64,000 nucleotides of DNA from Streptomyces dioscori (GCF_003024195.1 NZ_KZ679038.1:496001-560000), one strand, 5' to 3'. Shown: positions 24,908 to 32,954, numbered from the stretch's first letter. Notes: generated by a model from the sequence alone, not told the origin. Numbers and translations are program-made.

Positions 24908-25729
24908 TCAGGCCGCGGCGGCCGACTTGACCGCATGGGCGACCTGCGCGCGCAGGTCGACGAACTCGCGTGACTCACGCAGCTCGTCCGCGTCGACGGC
25001 ACCGCGCGGGAGGGTGATCGGCAGGTCCAGGGCGACCGTGCCGGGGCTCTTGGTCAGGACCACGATGCGGGAGCCGAGGAACACCGCCTCGTCCGCGGAG
25101 TGGGTGACGAACACCGTGGTCCGCCCCGTCTCGGCCGTCACCTGCCGGACGTCCTCCTGGAGCCGCTCGCGTGTCAGCGCGTCCAGGGCCGCGAACGGCT
25201 CGTCGAGCAGGAACAGCGGGTTCTCGGCGGCGAGGGCGCGGGCGATGGCGACGCGCTGCTGCTGACCGCCGGAGATCTCCCACACGCGCCGCTTCCCCGT
25301 CCCTTCGAGGCCGACACGGGCCAGCAACTCCGCCCGTCGCTCGGGCCATTGGGCGCGGTCGACGCCCGCGTACCGCAGCGCGAGGTCGATGTTGCCCTGC
25401 ACGGTCCGCCAGGGGAACAGGCGAGGTGTCTGGAACACCACGCCTGCCGTTTCGCCCGGCCGGGGCGCGGCGCCGGAGACGCGCACCGAACCGTGGGTGG
25501 GCCGCTCGAACCCGGCGATCAGCCGCAGCAGTGTGCTCTTGCCACAGCCGGACGCGCCCACGAGGACCAGGAACTCGCCCGCGGGGACGGTCAGATCGAC
25601 CGGCCCGACGGCCGTGACGGTCTCGCCGCCCCGGCCGTACCGGTGGGTGACGTGGTCGAGCCGGACGGACCCGGCCCGCTCGGCGTCCTCGGCCTCAACT
25701 CCCTTGCTCACCGTGTCACTTGAGGACAT
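24908..25729 (-). CDS. ssuB: Nitrate/sulfonate/taurine-type ABC transporter ATP-binding protein
   Basis: 273 residues. Walker A GASGCGKST, Q-loop FQTPRLFPWRTV, signature SGGQQQRVAIARAL, Walker B FLLDEPFAALD, switch FVTHSADEAVFLG. FQ.prLfPW and HSaDEAvfL are typical of the SsuB/TauB/NrtD family. It powers uptake by the adjacent permease and binding protein. The start overlaps the substrate-binding gene by 14 bases. The cysteine-rich leader upstream of the operon favours organosulfur over nitrate as substrate; the symbol is given on that basis. Confidence 0.88.
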   Translation of the reverse strand: MSSSDTVSKGVEAEDAERAGSVRLDHVTHRYGRGGETVTAVGPVDLTVPAGEFLVLVGASGCGKSTLLRLIAGFERPTHGSVRVSGAAPRPGETAGVVFQTPRLFPWRTVQGNIDLALRYAGVDRAQWPERRAELLARVGLEGTGKRRVWEISGGQQQRVAIARALAAENPLFLLDEPFAALDALTRERLQEDVRQVTAETGRTTVFVTHSADEAVFLGSRIVVLTKSPGTVALDLPITLPRGAVDADELRESREFVDLRAQVAHAVKSAAAA

Positions 25730-26771
25730 CGGGCAGTCCCTTCAGGTAGAAGGCCTTGCGGACGGCGTCCTGGGACGGCGCGGCATCGATCTGCTTCTGG
25801 CCGGCCAGGAATTCGGCGGTGTCGGTGACGTAGGTCAGCAGTTTGCCCGGGCTGCCTTCGGTGCCCAGCCAGTCGGCGGAGGCGACCTCGTCCGGGGTGA
25901 GGAACACCCCTTGTGCGAGCTGGGCCTTGGCGTCCGCCGCGCTGATACCCAGTTCCGCGGCGACGGCCTTGACCGAGCCGTCGGGGTCGGACTTGAGCAG
26001 GCTCAGGGCCTGTGCCTCCACCTTCCGCCAGGTGTCGATCGCCTTCGGGTCCCTGGAGATGAGTTCGTCGGACACGACGGCCAGGTCGAGGGTCGGCTTG
26101 CCCGCGGCCCCGATCTCCTTGCTGCTGGTGAGCTGGGTGCCGGTCCTGCGGAGCTCGTCCAGGGTCGGCAGCCAGACGTAGGCGGCGTCGATGTCACCCC
26201 GCTGCCAGGCTGCGATGATCGCCTGCGGTTGCAGGTCGACCAGTTTGACGTCGGAGGTCTTGAGACCGGCCGTCTCCAGCGCCGCCAGCAGACTGTAGTG
26301 GGAGGTGGAGGCGAAGGGGGTGGCGATCGTCTTCCCCTTGAGACCGGCGACGTCGGATATGCCGGCGTCCTTGCGGGCCACCAGCGCCTCGTTCTCCCCC
26401 GCCACGTCGAGGACGAAGGCGACCTTGTACGGGATCGGTGAACTCCCGGAGATCCCGCGGGCGAACGGGCTGGAGCCCAGCGCGGCGATGTCCAGGGACT
26501 TGCCGAGGAAGGCCTGGTTGACGCTGGCGCCGGAGTCGAACTTGATCCAGGTGATCTTGTAGTCCGGCAGCTCCTTCTCCAGCAGTTTCTTGTTCTTCAC
26601 GAGCAGATCGCCGCTGGGGAAGGCGAAGTAGCCGATGCGCAGCCGCTTGGACCCGCCGGACGAGGATGCCTCGCTGTCCGAGGAGCAGCCGGTGGCGGCC
26701 GCGGACACCGCTGCCAGTGCGCCGGCGAGCAGCAGGCGTCGGGAGGGGCCTTGCGGGGTGGAGCGAGACAT
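25716..26771 (-). CDS. ssuA: Aliphatic sulfonate-type ABC substrate-binding lipoprotein
   Basis: 351 residues. The signal SRRLLLAGALAAVSAAATGC carries a twin-arginine-like start and a lipobox ending at Cys. The mature part follows the SsuA/TauA fold: IGYFAFPSGDLLVKNK, ITWIKFDSGASVNQAFLGKS, DIAALGSSPFARG, VAGLKGKTIATPFASTSHY and DVKLVDLQPQ. It binds the sulfonate-like substrate outside the cell. It lies 84 bp downstream of the permease gene and overlaps the ATPase gene. Confidence 0.88.
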   Translation of the reverse strand: MSRSTPQGPSRRLLLAGALAAVSAAATGCSSDSEASSSGGSKRLRIGYFAFPSGDLLVKNKKLLEKELPDYKITWIKFDSGASVNQAFLGKSLDIAALGSSPFARGISGSSPIPYKVAFVLDVAGENEALVARKDAGISDVAGLKGKTIATPFASTSHYSLLAALETAGLKTSDVKLVDLQPQAIIAAWQRGDIDAAYVWLPTLDELRRTGTQLTSSKEIGAAGKPTLDLAVVSDELISRDPKAIDTWRKVEAQALSLLKSDPDGSVKAVAAELGISAADAKAQLAQGVFLTPDEVASADWLGTEGSPGKLLTYVTDTAEFLAGQKQIDAAPSQDAVRKAFYLKGLPDVLK

Positions 26772-26855
26772 GGTGGGGCCGTTTCTGTAAGAGGAGACGG
26801 GAGTCAGGAGAAGGAGCGGGCCGGGGGCTACGGGCGGAGCCGCGGCGCAAGCCCT

Positions 26856-27722
26856 CTAGACGTGTCCGCGCCAGGGCACGACAGCGCGTTCCAGCCTGAG
26901 CAGGAGTCCGTCGATGACGAGTCCGGAGATCCCGATGGCGATGATGCCGACGAGCACCACCGGGGTGTTGTTGTAGTTGGCGGCGTCCTTGACCATGCCG
27001 CCGATACCGGGCAGGCCGTTGACCAGTTCGGCTGCGACGAGGGAGGAGTAGGCGACGCCCACGGCCAGTCGGATGCCGGTCAGTGTCTCCGGCAGGGCGG
27101 ACGGCACGATGACGTCCTTGACGACGTCCCACCGGGACCCGCCGAGGGCACGGGCCGCCTCGATCAGGCTCTGCGACACGGCGGTCACCGCGGTGGTGGT
27201 GGACACCGCGACCGGCGGGAACGCCGCCACGGCGAGCAGTGTGATCTTGGGTTCCTCGTTGATGCCCAGCCAGATGATGAGCAGCGAGAAGTACGCCAGC
27301 GGGGGCAGGGTCCGCAGGAAGGTGATCCAGGGCTCGAAGAGCGAACGGACCCAGCCGACGGTGCCCATGACGAGACCGAAGACCACCCCGAGCGCGATGC
27401 CGATACCGGCGCCGAGCGCGATGCGGCGCAGGCTGATGCCCAGGTGCTCGATGAGGGTGGTGCCGTTGTAGCCGCGTACGCCGTCGTGGGTCGTGGACAC
27501 ATCGATGAACGCGCTCCAGACCTTGGCCGGGGGCGGGACGAGTGTCTCGCTCCATGTGCCGCTCGCCGCCAGCAGTTGCCACAGGAGGAGGAACAGCAGG
27601 AGCGAGCCGAAGGGCAGAGCGATATGGCGTACGCGCGCGGTGCCGCGGCGACGCCGCCGCGCGGGCGGTTCGTCGGGCACCGGAGTGAGTTCGGTGCGTG
27701 GCGGGGAGGGGATGGTGGACAT
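26856..27722 (-). CDS. ssuC: Nitrate/sulfonate/taurine-type ABC transporter permease
   Basis: 288 residues from ATG 27722, with GGAGG at 27733-27737. About six membrane helices follow a cytosolic Pro/Arg-rich tail of about 30 residues. The EAA loop is EAARALGGSRWDVVKDVIVP, which docks the ATPase, and ISGLVIDGLLLRLERAVVPW is the typical C-terminal end. This is the SsuC/TauC class. It is the first structural gene after the leader peptide, 162 bases downstream of the leader stop. Confidence 0.9.
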   Translation of the reverse strand: MSTIPSPPRTELTPVPDEPPARRRRRGTARVRHIALPFGSLLLFLLLWQLLAASGTWSETLVPPPAKVWSAFIDVSTTHDGVRGYNGTTLIEHLGISLRRIALGAGIGIALGVVFGLVMGTVGWVRSLFEPWITFLRTLPPLAYFSLLIIWLGINEEPKITLLAVAAFPPVAVSTTTAVTAVSQSLIEAARALGGSRWDVVKDVIVPSALPETLTGIRLAVGVAYSSLVAAELVNGLPGIGGMVKDAANYNNTPVVLVGIIAIGISGLVIDGLLLRLERAVVPWRGHV

Positions 27723-27765
27723 GGGGACGGGGCCTCCATGGGCGCCATGGGCGCAGGAAGATGAG

Positions 27766-27816
27766 CGGTCGAGGCCGACCGGGGCCGGGATGACTCAGAG
27801 AACGCACCGAGGTGCG
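27766..27816 (-). promoter_or_regulatory. Candidate attenuator hairpins between leader and ssuC
   Basis: In the 162-base leader-to-gene interval there are two small perfect hairpins: CGCACC/GGTGCG (27803-27816), followed on the minus strand by TTCTCT, and CGGTCG/CGACCG (27766-27781). Either could take part in stalled-ribosome control. No long GC stem plus U-run is seen, so the mechanism is open. Confidence 0.35.
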
Positions 27817-27884
27817 GGACACCGGACAGCGGGGGCCGCCGCCGGGCACATCACCGGACGGCGGGGCGCGTCAGAGGCGCGGAA

Positions 27885-27971
27885 TCAACAACATGCACAA
27901 CACGAACAACACGAAACGGGGCGTCGGCACAGGTCGATGACCAGGCGTCGCACCAGCGGTTCGTGATTCAT
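27885..27971 (-). CDS. Cysteine-rich regulatory leader peptide of the sulfonate ABC operon
   Basis: A 28-residue frame, ATG 27971 to TGA 27887-27885, translates as MNHEPLVRRLVIDLCRRPVS followed by CCSCCACC. It contains seven cysteines, six in the last eight residues as three Cys-Cys pairs. The LVRRLVIDLCR core fits the 'putative leader peptide' class (LTRRRHVDLCR-like) found before sulfur-metabolism operons in Streptomyces and mycobacteria. A -10 box lies 8 bases before the ATG, so the message is leaderless or nearly so. Ribosome stalling on the Cys codons when cysteine is scarce would report sulfur starvation to the downstream transporter genes; that mechanism is inference from the family. 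Confidence 0.85.
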   Translation of the reverse strand: MNHEPLVRRLVIDLCRRPVSCCSCCACC

Positions 27972-27979
27972 GGGGCCCA

Positions 27980-28008
27980 TTTGTACAGCAGCCGAGGCAC
28001 TTCACCAA
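27980..28008 (-). promoter_or_regulatory. Sigma-70-type promoter of the leader/sulfonate operon
   Basis: On the minus strand TTGGTG (28008-28003) and TACAAA (27985-27980) are separated by 17 bases. Transcription would start at about 27974-27971, at or within three bases of the leader ATG. Confidence 0.75.
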
Positions 28009-28407
28009 GAGGTGTCCCACTACCTGGGACCAAGTGCCACCGCGGGTGCGGTCGTAGGGCCGATATGGCAGACGCGCCGACGGGGTGGGTGAACTCCTCA
28101 TCGTCCTGCGCCAGTTGCCGGAGGCGGGCAGTGCCGGCTTCCCCGGCGAGCTGCTGACCGCGGCCACACCCTGTCGGTGCGGGTACCGGGGCCGAGCCGC
28201 CGGTACCGGTCCTGTCACCGCGTCGTCGAGGTCCCCGGCGGCACCCGCGCCGCCAACCTGACTCTCACGGACTGCGAGGCCTGCGTCGTGCGGTCAGGTT
28301 GACGGCCAAGAGGGCGGCCAAGAGGGCGGCCAGGAAGGCCGCCCACGGTCGGGCGTCCACGGTCGGGCGTCCACGGTTCAGGCACGTACAGTTCAGGCAC
28401 GCGCAGT
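28009..28407. other. Non-coding interval with short repeats
   Basis: No convincing gene. The section 28301-28405 is made of short direct repeats: GGGCGGCCAAGA-like units, CACGGTCGGGCGTC twice, and GTTCAGGCACG-like units three times, running up to the stop of the small membrane protein gene at 28408. A short + frame ending in TDCEACVVRSG at 28302 looks protein-like but has no start or ribosome site. Confidence 0.5.
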
Positions 28408-28701
28408 TCAGGCGTTGACGTGACGACGGGCAGGTGTCCCGCGCGGAGCGGCGTGGTGCGCGGCCCTGTCCGCGCCCGTGCCCTGCAGGCGGTGCAGCCA
28501 CAGCGACGTCACGGCCAGCAGACCCATGAACACCAGCATGAAGAGCGCGGACACCCACATCTGCCGGCTTCCTGGATGCTGCCAGCCCACCCAGCCGGCC
28601 GACGCGGCCCACAGCAGGACGGCTGCCGCGTAGAAGGTGCGCATCCGGTGCAGCTGCCGCACGGCCCTCAGGGGCTTGGAGTGATCTTTCTTCGGTGCCA
28701 T
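28408..28701 (-). CDS. Small two-helix membrane protein, hypothetical
   Basis: 97 residues from ATG 28701. A basic N-terminus (MAPKKDHSKPLRAVRQLHRM) precedes two membrane helices (TFYAAAVLLWAASAGWVGW and MWVSALFMLVFMGLLAVTSL), then a His/Arg-rich tail. It resembles small uncharacterised Streptomyces membrane proteins. The upstream extension of the frame lacks support. It lies 31 bases downstream of the zinc-ribbon gene on the same strand, so they may be co-transcribed. Confidence 0.6.
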   Translation of the reverse strand: MAPKKDHSKPLRAVRQLHRMRTFYAAAVLLWAASAGWVGWQHPGSRQMWVSALFMLVFMGLLAVTSLWLHRLQGTGADRAAHHAAPRGTPARRHVNA

Positions 28702-28732
28702 GCCGGGCCGTGTACCCCGGATGCTCCCCGAT

Positions 28733-28951
28733 TCACCGGTCATCGGCCTGTGTTCCCCCGGTTCCCTGCCGGCCGCCACGGCGTTCGAAGTCACGCCGTA
28801 CCGCCGCCCCTTCGTCCTCGACCAGACCGGACGGATCCGGGAGTTCGAGTACGGCTCTGCAGTGCTCGCACACCGTGTCGTTCGCGGTGGGCCTGCTGCC
28901 GCACGCCTTGCACCGGCGGTGCGCTTCGCGGTCGCCGTCGTTCTCCGTCAT
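28733..28951 (-). CDS. Small zinc-ribbon protein, hypothetical
   Basis: 72 residues. CKACG and CEHC form two CxxC knuckles separated by about 11 residues, a treble-clef or rubredoxin-like zinc ribbon. The remainder is acidic and then basic and probably disordered. There is no other domain, and function is unknown. It is followed closely by the two-helix membrane protein gene. Confidence 0.6.
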   Translation of the reverse strand: MTENDGDREAHRRCKACGSRPTANDTVCEHCRAVLELPDPSGLVEDEGAAVRRDFERRGGRQGTGGTQADDR

Positions 28952-29123
28952 GACATCTCCTGCTCGCGATCGGGCCTGCCGTCGTGCGGAGGCCGGGTGC
29001 CCCGCGAGCGAGCCATGACTCCTTCGAATCCGTCGCTGCCCGGTCCTGGGAGGACCGCTCGGGGGATCAGTCGGCCGTCTGCCTGATGACTGCTCGGCGG
29101 ACTCCGCAGTGGCCGACTTGGTT

Positions 29124-29157
29124 GACTACTTGGCGGACTACTTGGCGGACTACTTGG
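29124..29157. repeat. 12-bp tandem repeat across a stop codon
   Basis: GACTACTTGGCG occurs 2.8 times in a row and overlaps the stop (29150-29152) of the leftward hydrolase gene. The interval 28952-29123 holds nothing else recognised. Confidence 0.8.
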
Positions 29158-30109
29158 ATTCGACCCGGCCCAGCGGCCTCCCGCCGGTCGTCAGCTCGTC
29201 CCGCACCGCCTGCCACGCGTCGTCGCCGGGGTGGAATCGCGTACGGAGATAGGCCGCGGTGAGCCGCCCGACCGCGGCGACCCGCTCGGGGTTCTCGTCC
29301 GTGGTCTCGGCGACGTCGTACCCGGCGATCCCCCCGAGCCCGTGTTCGGCGTCGAAGAGGGTGAGCAGGGTCTTGGGTCCGGGCGCGAGTGCGTACGGGT
29401 CCTTGTGCCAGTCCGGGCCCATGTCCGTGAAGTGCCGCGAGTCGTCCTTGTCGCCCGCGACGACCAGCGCGGGTGTGGTCATCGTGGAGAAGTCGATCAC
29501 GTTGAAGAACGGGATCGCTTCGGCCATCGGGCCGTTCAGTACGTCACCACCCCGGCCGGGGGCGGCCAGCAGCACACCCGCCCCGATACGGGGTTCCGCG
29601 AGGTCCACTTCCTCCCCGCTGTCGGGATCGGTGACGCGCGCCCCCAGCAGCAGCCCGGCGGTGAAGCCGCCCAGCGAGTGACCCGCGACCGCGACCTTCT
29701 CGTGGTCGACACGCCCGGCGAGCTGCGGCACGGCGGCCTCGACCACATCGAGCCGGTCGAGGATGTGCGTCATGTCCTCGGCACGCGAGCGCCAGAAGAA
29801 GGGTCCGCCGGGGGCACCGGCGAGCACGTCGCTCAGCGTCCTGGAGCTGAGATGGGTCGGCTGGACGACCACGAACCCGTGCGCCGCCCAGAAGTCGGCG
29901 AGCGGCGCGTATCCGTGCAGTGAGGAGAGGTGGTTCGACCCGCCGTGACCGTGGGACAGCAGGATCACGGGCAGATCGGTGCCGGTCGCCGGAGCGGAGA
30001 CCCGTACGTGCAGGTCCACCGGCCGTCCGGGCACGGACAGCACCACCGGGCCGTACGAGAGGACGGGCACGGGTGAGCCGAGGGCGGCGGTGTCGGTGTA
30101 CGCGCTCAT
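29150..30109 (-). CDS. Alpha/beta hydrolase (PAF-acetylhydrolase/chlorophyllase-like)
   Basis: 319 residues from ATG 30109; an ATG at 30151 is less likely. VILLSHGHGGSNHLSSLHGY is the oxyanion/lid region, GHSLGG the nucleophile elbow (VAVAGHSLGGFTAG), DKDDSRH the acid region, and EHGLGG the histidine. The 'DFWAAHGFVVVQPTHLSS' segment recalls platelet-activating-factor acetylhydrolase-like esterases. No signal peptide is seen. It diverges from a TetR regulator across a region with two matching operators, so it is probably that regulator's target. Confidence 0.85.
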   Translation of the reverse strand: MSAYTDTAALGSPVPVLSYGPVVLSVPGRPVDLHVRVSAPATGTDLPVILLSHGHGGSNHLSSLHGYAPLADFWAAHGFVVVQPTHLSSRTLSDVLAGAPGGPFFWRSRAEDMTHILDRLDVVEAAVPQLAGRVDHEKVAVAGHSLGGFTAGLLLGARVTDPDSGEEVDLAEPRIGAGVLLAAPGRGGDVLNGPMAEAIPFFNVIDFSTMTTPALVVAGDKDDSRHFTDMGPDWHKDPYALAPGPKTLLTLFDAEHGLGGIAGYDVAETTDENPERVAAVGRLTAAYLRTRFHPGDDAWQAVRDELTTGGRPLGRVESK

Positions 30110-30175
30110 GATCAGCGATTCCCTACTGGACGGGGTCGGGTGGTCAGGCATGTCCGGTCTCGGCTAACCTGAACC

Positions 30176-30222
30176 GGAACGTTGCTCCACATATTATTCG
30201 GAACAGCGCTCCGCTTTGTCAA
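30176..30222. promoter_or_regulatory. Divergent promoter with two GGAACNNNGCTCC operators
   Basis: GGAACGTTGCTCC (30176-30188) and GGAACAGCGCTCC (30200-30212) are near-palindromes 24 bp apart. A minus-strand -35 TTGACA (30222-30217) lies beside the second copy, with AATAAT (30198-30193) as a possible -10, so the operator falls in the promoter spacer. TATTAT at 30192-30197 may serve the TetR gene. Confidence 0.7.
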
Positions 30223-30243
30223 CCGCAGCCGGAAGGAAGCCTG

Positions 30244-30840
30244 GTGTCCACCGAGAACCCCACCGGGAAGGCGTCGGTCCGCACCAAACGGGCCGACGCG
30301 GTGCGCAACCAGCAGACGCTGCTCGCCGCCGCCGCCGAGGTCTTCGTCACGTCGGGCGTCGACGCGCCGATCCGCCAGATCGCGGCCAAGGCGGGCGTCG
30401 GGATGGGGACGATCTACCGGCACTTCCCGACCCGGGCGGATCTCGTGACCGCCGTCTACCGCCACCAGATCGAGGCGTGCGCGGACGCCGGTCCGCGACT
30501 GCTGGCCGAGGCCGATTCACCGTTCGACGCGCTCCGCCGGTGGATCGACCTCTTCGTCGACTTCCTGGTCACCAAGCACGGACTCGCCGACGCCCTCCAG
30601 TCGGACAGCAGCCGCTTCACCGCGCTGCACACCTACTTCCTCGACCGTCTGGGCCCCGTCTGCACGGAACTGCTCACGGCCGCGGTCGACTCCGGGGACA
30701 TCAGGCCCGGCACACAGCCCTACGAGCTGATGCGCGGCATCGGCAACCTCTGCATCGGACGGGACAGCGATCCGCGCTACGACCCGCGGCGGCTGATCGA
30801 GCTGCTGCTCCTCGGCCTGCGGCAGCCCCGGCAGACCTGA
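30244..30840 (+). CDS. TetR-family transcriptional regulator
   Basis: 198 residues from GTG 30244. DNA-binding helix-turn-helix: LLAAAAEVFVTSGVDAPIRQ, IAAKAGVGMGTIYRHFPTRADLV. The ligand-binding C-terminal helices include ALRRWIDLFVDFLVTKHGLADAL, typical of the SbtR-type TetR_C group. It likely represses itself and the divergent hydrolase through the paired operators. Its stop lies inside a 22-bp tandem duplication. Confidence 0.92.
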   Translation: MSTENPTGKASVRTKRADAVRNQQTLLAAAAEVFVTSGVDAPIRQIAAKAGVGMGTIYRHFPTRADLVTAVYRHQIEACADAGPRLLAEADSPFDALRRWIDLFVDFLVTKHGLADALQSDSSRFTALHTYFLDRLGPVCTELLTAAVDSGDIRPGTQPYELMRGIGNLCIGRDSDPRYDPRRLIELLLLGLRQPRQT

Positions 30841-30940
30841 GCCGGACGGCCTGCGGACCTGAGCCGGACGGCCTCCGTACCAGACGGCCTTCGTGCGGGA
30901 CGGCCTTTGTACGGGACGGCCTTCGCACCGGACGCCTCAC
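30834..30940. repeat. 22-bp duplication and degenerate GACGGCCT repeats after TetR gene
   Basis: GACCTGAGCCGGACGGCCT(G/C)CG occurs twice (30834-30877), the first copy containing the TetR stop. Three further shorter GGACGGCCTT-type copies follow. The rest of the interval to 31083 holds no recognised gene. Confidence 0.75.
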
Positions 30941-31083
30941 CACGAGGACGTCACGGCATTCCCCCAAGGTTGTCACTGCATCCCAAATGGCTCTGGACAC
31001 AATGGAGTTGGGACCTCACCATGGTGCGCACATCATGGGGTCGGCCGTGTGGTGCCGGCCGGCGGGGCGAGCCGGGGGTGGCC

Positions 31084-31806
31084 GTGGGATACGAACGATT
31101 GCCGCGCGAGTACCAAATGAAACGGTCCCGGAAGCACGCGTTTCTCTGGGTGATCGCCATCGGGACACTCAGCCTGGCGCTGCCCCTGTGGAGCGCCGAC
31201 GACCTGCCCGCCTCGGCCCGGTACCCCTTCCTCCTGGCATGGGTGGCCCTCATGGGGTGGCTCTTCCACGCCACTCTGCGCTGCCGGACCGCCGCGGACA
31301 TCAAGGCGATCCATGTCCGCGGCATGGCCAAGCGCCGACGGCTTGCCTGGGAGGACATCCAGGACATCAGGGCGGAGCTCAATCCGGCTTCGGCGGTGCA
31401 GAGCGGCGCGGCCAACGTCCTGGTGCATGCCTACGGCAGGGACGGCAGCAAGGTGCTGCTGCCGTTCGTCGACGACCTCCATGTGAACGTCGAACGCGAA
31501 CTGGAACTGCTGATCGGCGCCTGGGAGGAGCTGCGCGGCGACGACTGGGCCCCGGACCCGCAGGCCGCCTTCCTCATCGACCGGCGCGATGACCGCCAGG
31601 CGGCCTTCATGATGGGATTCGCCGCCGTGATGCTGGCGTTCATCCCGCTGATCGTACTGATGCTGCTGCCCCTCTTCGTCGACCTTCCCGAGTGGCTGGC
31701 GTCGGTCCTGACACCGTTCCTGGTCATGGGGGTGGGGGCGCCCCTGATCTTCGTACTCGCCGCGACGGCCTCGTACCGCAGCCGGCGGAGCAGCAGTGGC
31801 GGCTGA
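31084..31806 (+). CDS. PH-domain-like membrane protein, hypothetical
   Basis: 240 residues from GTG 31084; GTG 31078 and ATG 31117 are alternatives. A YERLPREYQ start leads into a membrane helix pair (VIAIGTLSLALPLW, FLLAWVALMGWLF), then a beta-rich section (DIKAIHVRGMAKRRRLAWEDIQDIR) like the bacterial PH (bPH) domain, and two more C-terminal helices (FAAVMLAFIPLIVLMLLPL; FLVMGVGAPLIFVL). Similar actinomycete proteins are uncharacterised. It is convergent with a thioesterase gene. Confidence 0.7.
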   Translation: MGYERLPREYQMKRSRKHAFLWVIAIGTLSLALPLWSADDLPASARYPFLLAWVALMGWLFHATLRCRTAADIKAIHVRGMAKRRRLAWEDIQDIRAELNPASAVQSGAANVLVHAYGRDGSKVLLPFVDDLHVNVERELELLIGAWEELRGDDWAPDPQAAFLIDRRDDRQAAFMMGFAAVMLAFIPLIVLMLLPLFVDLPEWLASVLTPFLVMGVGAPLIFVLAATASYRSRRSSSGG

Positions 31807-31869
31807 CGGAAGTCACGGTGCCCGCGGGGGCCGGCGGCGCCTACGCGCACCGCGGGCCGGCCCGCGCGG

Positions 31870-32367
31870 TCAGCTTGCCGCCGGCAGGGGAAAGAGCAGG
31901 CAGCTGCTGGTGGCGTGTGCCAGCAACCGGTCGGTGGAGTCGAGGAGTTCGGCCTGCGCGAGGGCGGTACGGCGACCACTGTTCAGGACGGTGCCGACAG
32001 CGCGGACCTTGCCCGTGTCCACGGTGATCGGGCGCAGGAACTTCAAGGAGAGGTCGAGCGAGGTGTACGCCATGCCCTGGGGCAGCACCGACTGGACGGC
32101 ACAGCCGGCCGCCGAGTCGAGCAGCGTGGCATAGACACCGCCGTGGACGCTTCCGATCGGGTTGTAGTGCTCCTCGCCCGGTTCCAGGACGAAGACGGCC
32201 CTGCCCGGCTCGACCTCCTCCAGGGCGAAGCCCAGGGCGGCGGAGACCGGCGGGGCGGGCAGGCGTCCGGCGACGATGTCGCGCAGGAAGTCCAGGCCGG
32301 TGGCCTTTCCCACAGCGCCCGCCGAGACGGCCGGATCCTCCCAGGTGAACGTGCGCGTTCTGTCCAT
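31870..32367 (-). CDS. PaaI-family hotdog thioesterase
   Basis: 165 residues from ATG 32367 (GGAGAAGG upstream). Hotdog signature: YNPIGSVHGGVYATLLDSAAG (the HGG with D downstream; segment noted to that point), YTSLDLSLKFLRPI, and VRAVGTVLNSGRR. Hotdog thioesterases cleave acyl- or aryl-CoA thioesters in the cytosol. It diverges from an HxlR regulator, a frequent arrangement for single regulated enzymes. A minus-strand promoter TTGACA (32442-32437) / TAGCTT (32418-32413) with an 18-base spacer serves this gene. Confidence 0.88.
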   Translation of the reverse strand: MDRTRTFTWEDPAVSAGAVGKATGLDFLRDIVAGRLPAPPVSAALGFALEEVEPGRAVFVLEPGEEHYNPIGSVHGGVYATLLDSAAGCAVQSVLPQGMAYTSLDLSLKFLRPITVDTGKVRAVGTVLNSGRRTALAQAELLDSTDRLLAHATSSCLLFPLPAAS

Positions 32368-32412
32368 GACCCCTTCTCCACCGGTCATCTACTCAGCTGA
32401 CTATTTTTATCG

Positions 32413-32442
32413 AAGCTAGCCAGTCCGGCCTCTGGCTGTCAA
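32413..32442 (-). promoter_or_regulatory. Promoter of the thioesterase gene
   Basis: Minus-strand TTGACA at 32442-32437 and TAGCTT at 32418-32413, 18 bases apart, about 46 bases before ATG 32367. It lies in the 101-bp divergent gap with the HxlR gene. Confidence 0.6.
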
Positions 32443-32468
32443 TGGTGGAGCTGGCCTAGGGTCGTGGC

Positions 32469-32939
32469 ATGGAGTGGGTCGAGGTCAGCACCGAGAACTG
32501 CACGGTCCAGCGGACGCTGGACGTGATCGGCGAGAAATGGTCGCTCCTCGTGCTCCGGGACGCCATGAACGGAGTCCGGCGCTTCGACGACTTCCGACGG
32601 CACATCGGTCTCTCGGACGCGGTGCTCGCGGACCGGCTGCGCAAGCTGGTCGGAGCGGGAATCCTGGACACCGTGCCCTACCAGGAGTCAGGCCGGCGCA
32701 CCCGGCACGAGTACCGGCTCTCGAAGAAGGGCTGGGACCTGTGGCCCGTGATGCTCGCCCTCAAGGGCTGGGGGGACCGGTACACCGCCGATCCGGACGG
32801 GCCACCGCTCGACGTCTTCCACGCGGACTGCGGTGAACCCGTACAGACGGTCGTCACCTGCGGCCACAGCCACGGCCCGCTGCGCCCTCAGGAGGCACGC
32901 ACCCGCCCAGGGCCGTCCGCACGGCCCGTCAGCCAGTAG
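32469..32939 (+). CDS. HxlR-family winged-helix regulator
   Basis: 156 residues. HxlR hallmarks: an N-terminal cysteine in VSTENCTVQRTLDVIGEKW, SLLVLRDAMNGVRRFDDFRR, IGLSDAVLADRLRKLVGAGIL, and YRLSKKGWDLWPVMLALKGWGD. The conserved cysteine can act as a redox or electrophile switch in relatives (HypR, QorR/YodB types). It is divergent from the thioesterase gene and 23 bp upstream of a TetR gene. Confidence 0.92.
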   Translation: MEWVEVSTENCTVQRTLDVIGEKWSLLVLRDAMNGVRRFDDFRRHIGLSDAVLADRLRKLVGAGILDTVPYQESGRRTRHEYRLSKKGWDLWPVMLALKGWGDRYTADPDGPPLDVFHADCGEPVQTVVTCGHSHGPLRPQEARTRPGPSARPVSQ

Positions 32940-32954
32940 ACGACCGGTCGTACA
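32937..32954. promoter_or_regulatory. Predicted TetR operator before the NemR-like gene
   Basis: TAG-A-CGACCGGTCG-T-ACA contains a perfect 12-bp palindrome (32940-32951) directly upstream of ATG 32963. The same core occurs before the SDR gene at 35717. Confidence 0.7.

Noticed and set aside
24908..27722. Nitrate transporter (NrtABC-type) assignment
   Set aside because: The families overlap, but the cysteine-rich leader upstream argues for organosulfur substrates.
28093..28302. Plus-strand frame ending CHRVVEVPGG...LTDCEACVVRSG
   Set aside because: Looks somewhat protein-like with four-residue Cys spacing, but has no start with a ribosome site and no recognised family.
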